A stretch of DNA of 41,030 bases from Maricaulis sp. (GTDB taxonomy: Bacteria > Pseudomonadota > Alphaproteobacteria > Caulobacterales > Maricaulaceae): assembly GCA_002692855.1 (NCBI GenBank), contig NZMJ01000130.1, forward strand, positions 1-41,030, read 5' to 3'. This document shows, one piece after another, positions 40,834 through 41,030 of the stretch; position 1 is the first letter of the stretch; each line of letters begins with the position of its first letter. The notes under the pieces were generated by a model. The model made no database searches. It was not told the DNA's origin and saw nothing but the letters and a program-made list of their open reading frames with translations. Position numbers and translations under genes: made by a program.

Positions 40834-40895
40834 TTGCCTTCTGGTCTAGCGGACGTTATCCCGCGCCATCCAAAAATGGACGCCTCACCGGCGTC
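40834..40895 (+). promoter_or_regulatory. Possible tuf promoter and leader hairpin
   Basis: TTGCCT (40834-40839) and TTATCC (40856-40861), 16 bases apart, could be a tuf promoter. GACGCC (40879-40884) pairs with GGCGTC (40890-40895) over a five-base loop and is followed by TTT, an attenuator-like hairpin 36 bases before the tuf ATG. Both are weak by sequence alone. Confidence 0.35.
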
Positions 40896-40931
40896 TTTCC
40901 GTATCCGGCCTTACGATGAGGACATTGCACG

Positions 40932-41030
40932 ATGGGCAAGGAAAAGTTTCAGCGGAACAAGCCGCACGCGAACATCGGCACGATTGGTCACGTTGACCAC
41001 GGCAAGACGACGCTGACGGCAGCGATCACG
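40932..41030 (+). CDS. tuf: Elongation factor Tu, N-terminal end only (3' cut by window)
   Basis: EF-Tu carries aminoacyl-tRNA to the ribosome as a GTPase. The 33 visible residues start [17 protein letters not shown] and hold the P-loop GHVDHGKTT. No stop is reached; the gene runs off the window. Placement after tRNA-Tyr and tRNA-Gly is the standard tufB-type order. Confidence 0.98.
   Translation, partial: MGKEKFQRNKPHANIGTIGHVDHGKTTLTAAIT

Noticed and set aside
40834..41016. Small open frame overlapping the tuf leader
   Set aside because: It overlaps the tuf start in another frame and lacks a ribosome site.

Overview
The window reads as a chromosomal segment of a GC-rich alphaproteobacterium, most likely of the Caulobacterales/Maricaulales (Hyphomonadaceae-like) group. 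Three things point that way. The tRNA-His lacks the usual G-1 and carries G1:U72 and A73, as in Caulobacter and its relatives. There are two DUF2336 genes, a family typical of alphaproteobacteria. TTAA-N7-TTAA-like (CtrA-type) boxes lie upstream of several genes. Genes are tightly packed, often with ATGA or TGATG overlaps. No stretch over about 300 bases lacks a gene, and I see no IS element, prophage, integron or CRISPR array.

Layout, 1-9.3 kb: the 3' end of an OmpA-family gene with a strong terminator; then a co-directional run of a cystathionine gamma-synthase-family enzyme, an M20 metallohydrolase, astA, astD, astB and a small unknown gene. This is an arginine succinyltransferase (AST) catabolic operon in which the M20 enzyme may replace AstE. 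phhA (phenylalanine hydroxylase) and a secreted beta/gamma-crystallin protein follow on the other strand.

9.3-19.8 kb: an AsmA-family protein diverges from a probable Tat-exported M48 metallopeptidase lipoprotein. Then come tRNA-His, yedK, a small DUF6491-like secreted protein, a ThiO-like oxidase, an SLT-domain protein, and a signalling cluster (DUF2336, Hpt, single-domain receiver, nadK, second DUF2336). Boxes with one mismatch to the CtrA consensus lie 53-57 bp upstream of the SLT gene, the first DUF2336 gene and the receiver-Hpt pair.

19.8-32.9 kb: egtB (ergothioneine synthesis), a class II aldolase-family gene, an outer-membrane-like protein, an RND efflux adaptor and pump, a cytochrome c lipoprotein, a PAP2 phosphatase, tRNA-Thr, two tandem DUF1761 membrane proteins, metG, and an ABC-2 exporter pair.

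32.9-36.8 kb: a compact operon of a secreted M20D amidohydrolase, a Rid-family protein, a small protein that looks like a rhizavidin-type avidin, and a DUF819 membrane protein. A small secreted eight-cysteine protein follows. The avidin-like gene is the most striking item in the window: nearly all the biotin-contact residues and the rhizavidin cysteine pair can be recognised, but the position equivalent to streptavidin D128 is Ser.

36.8-41.0 kb: a sodium:solute symporter-family gene, a GFA-family protein, a secreted protein with eight copies of IDGSGD at about 19-residue spacing, rlmB, tRNA-Tyr, tRNA-Gly and the start of tuf. One more structural theme is that four of six convergent protein-gene pairs end on a shared CTAG, so both TAG stop codons occupy the same four bases. 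All functional calls come from reading sequence and motifs by eye; no database search was run.
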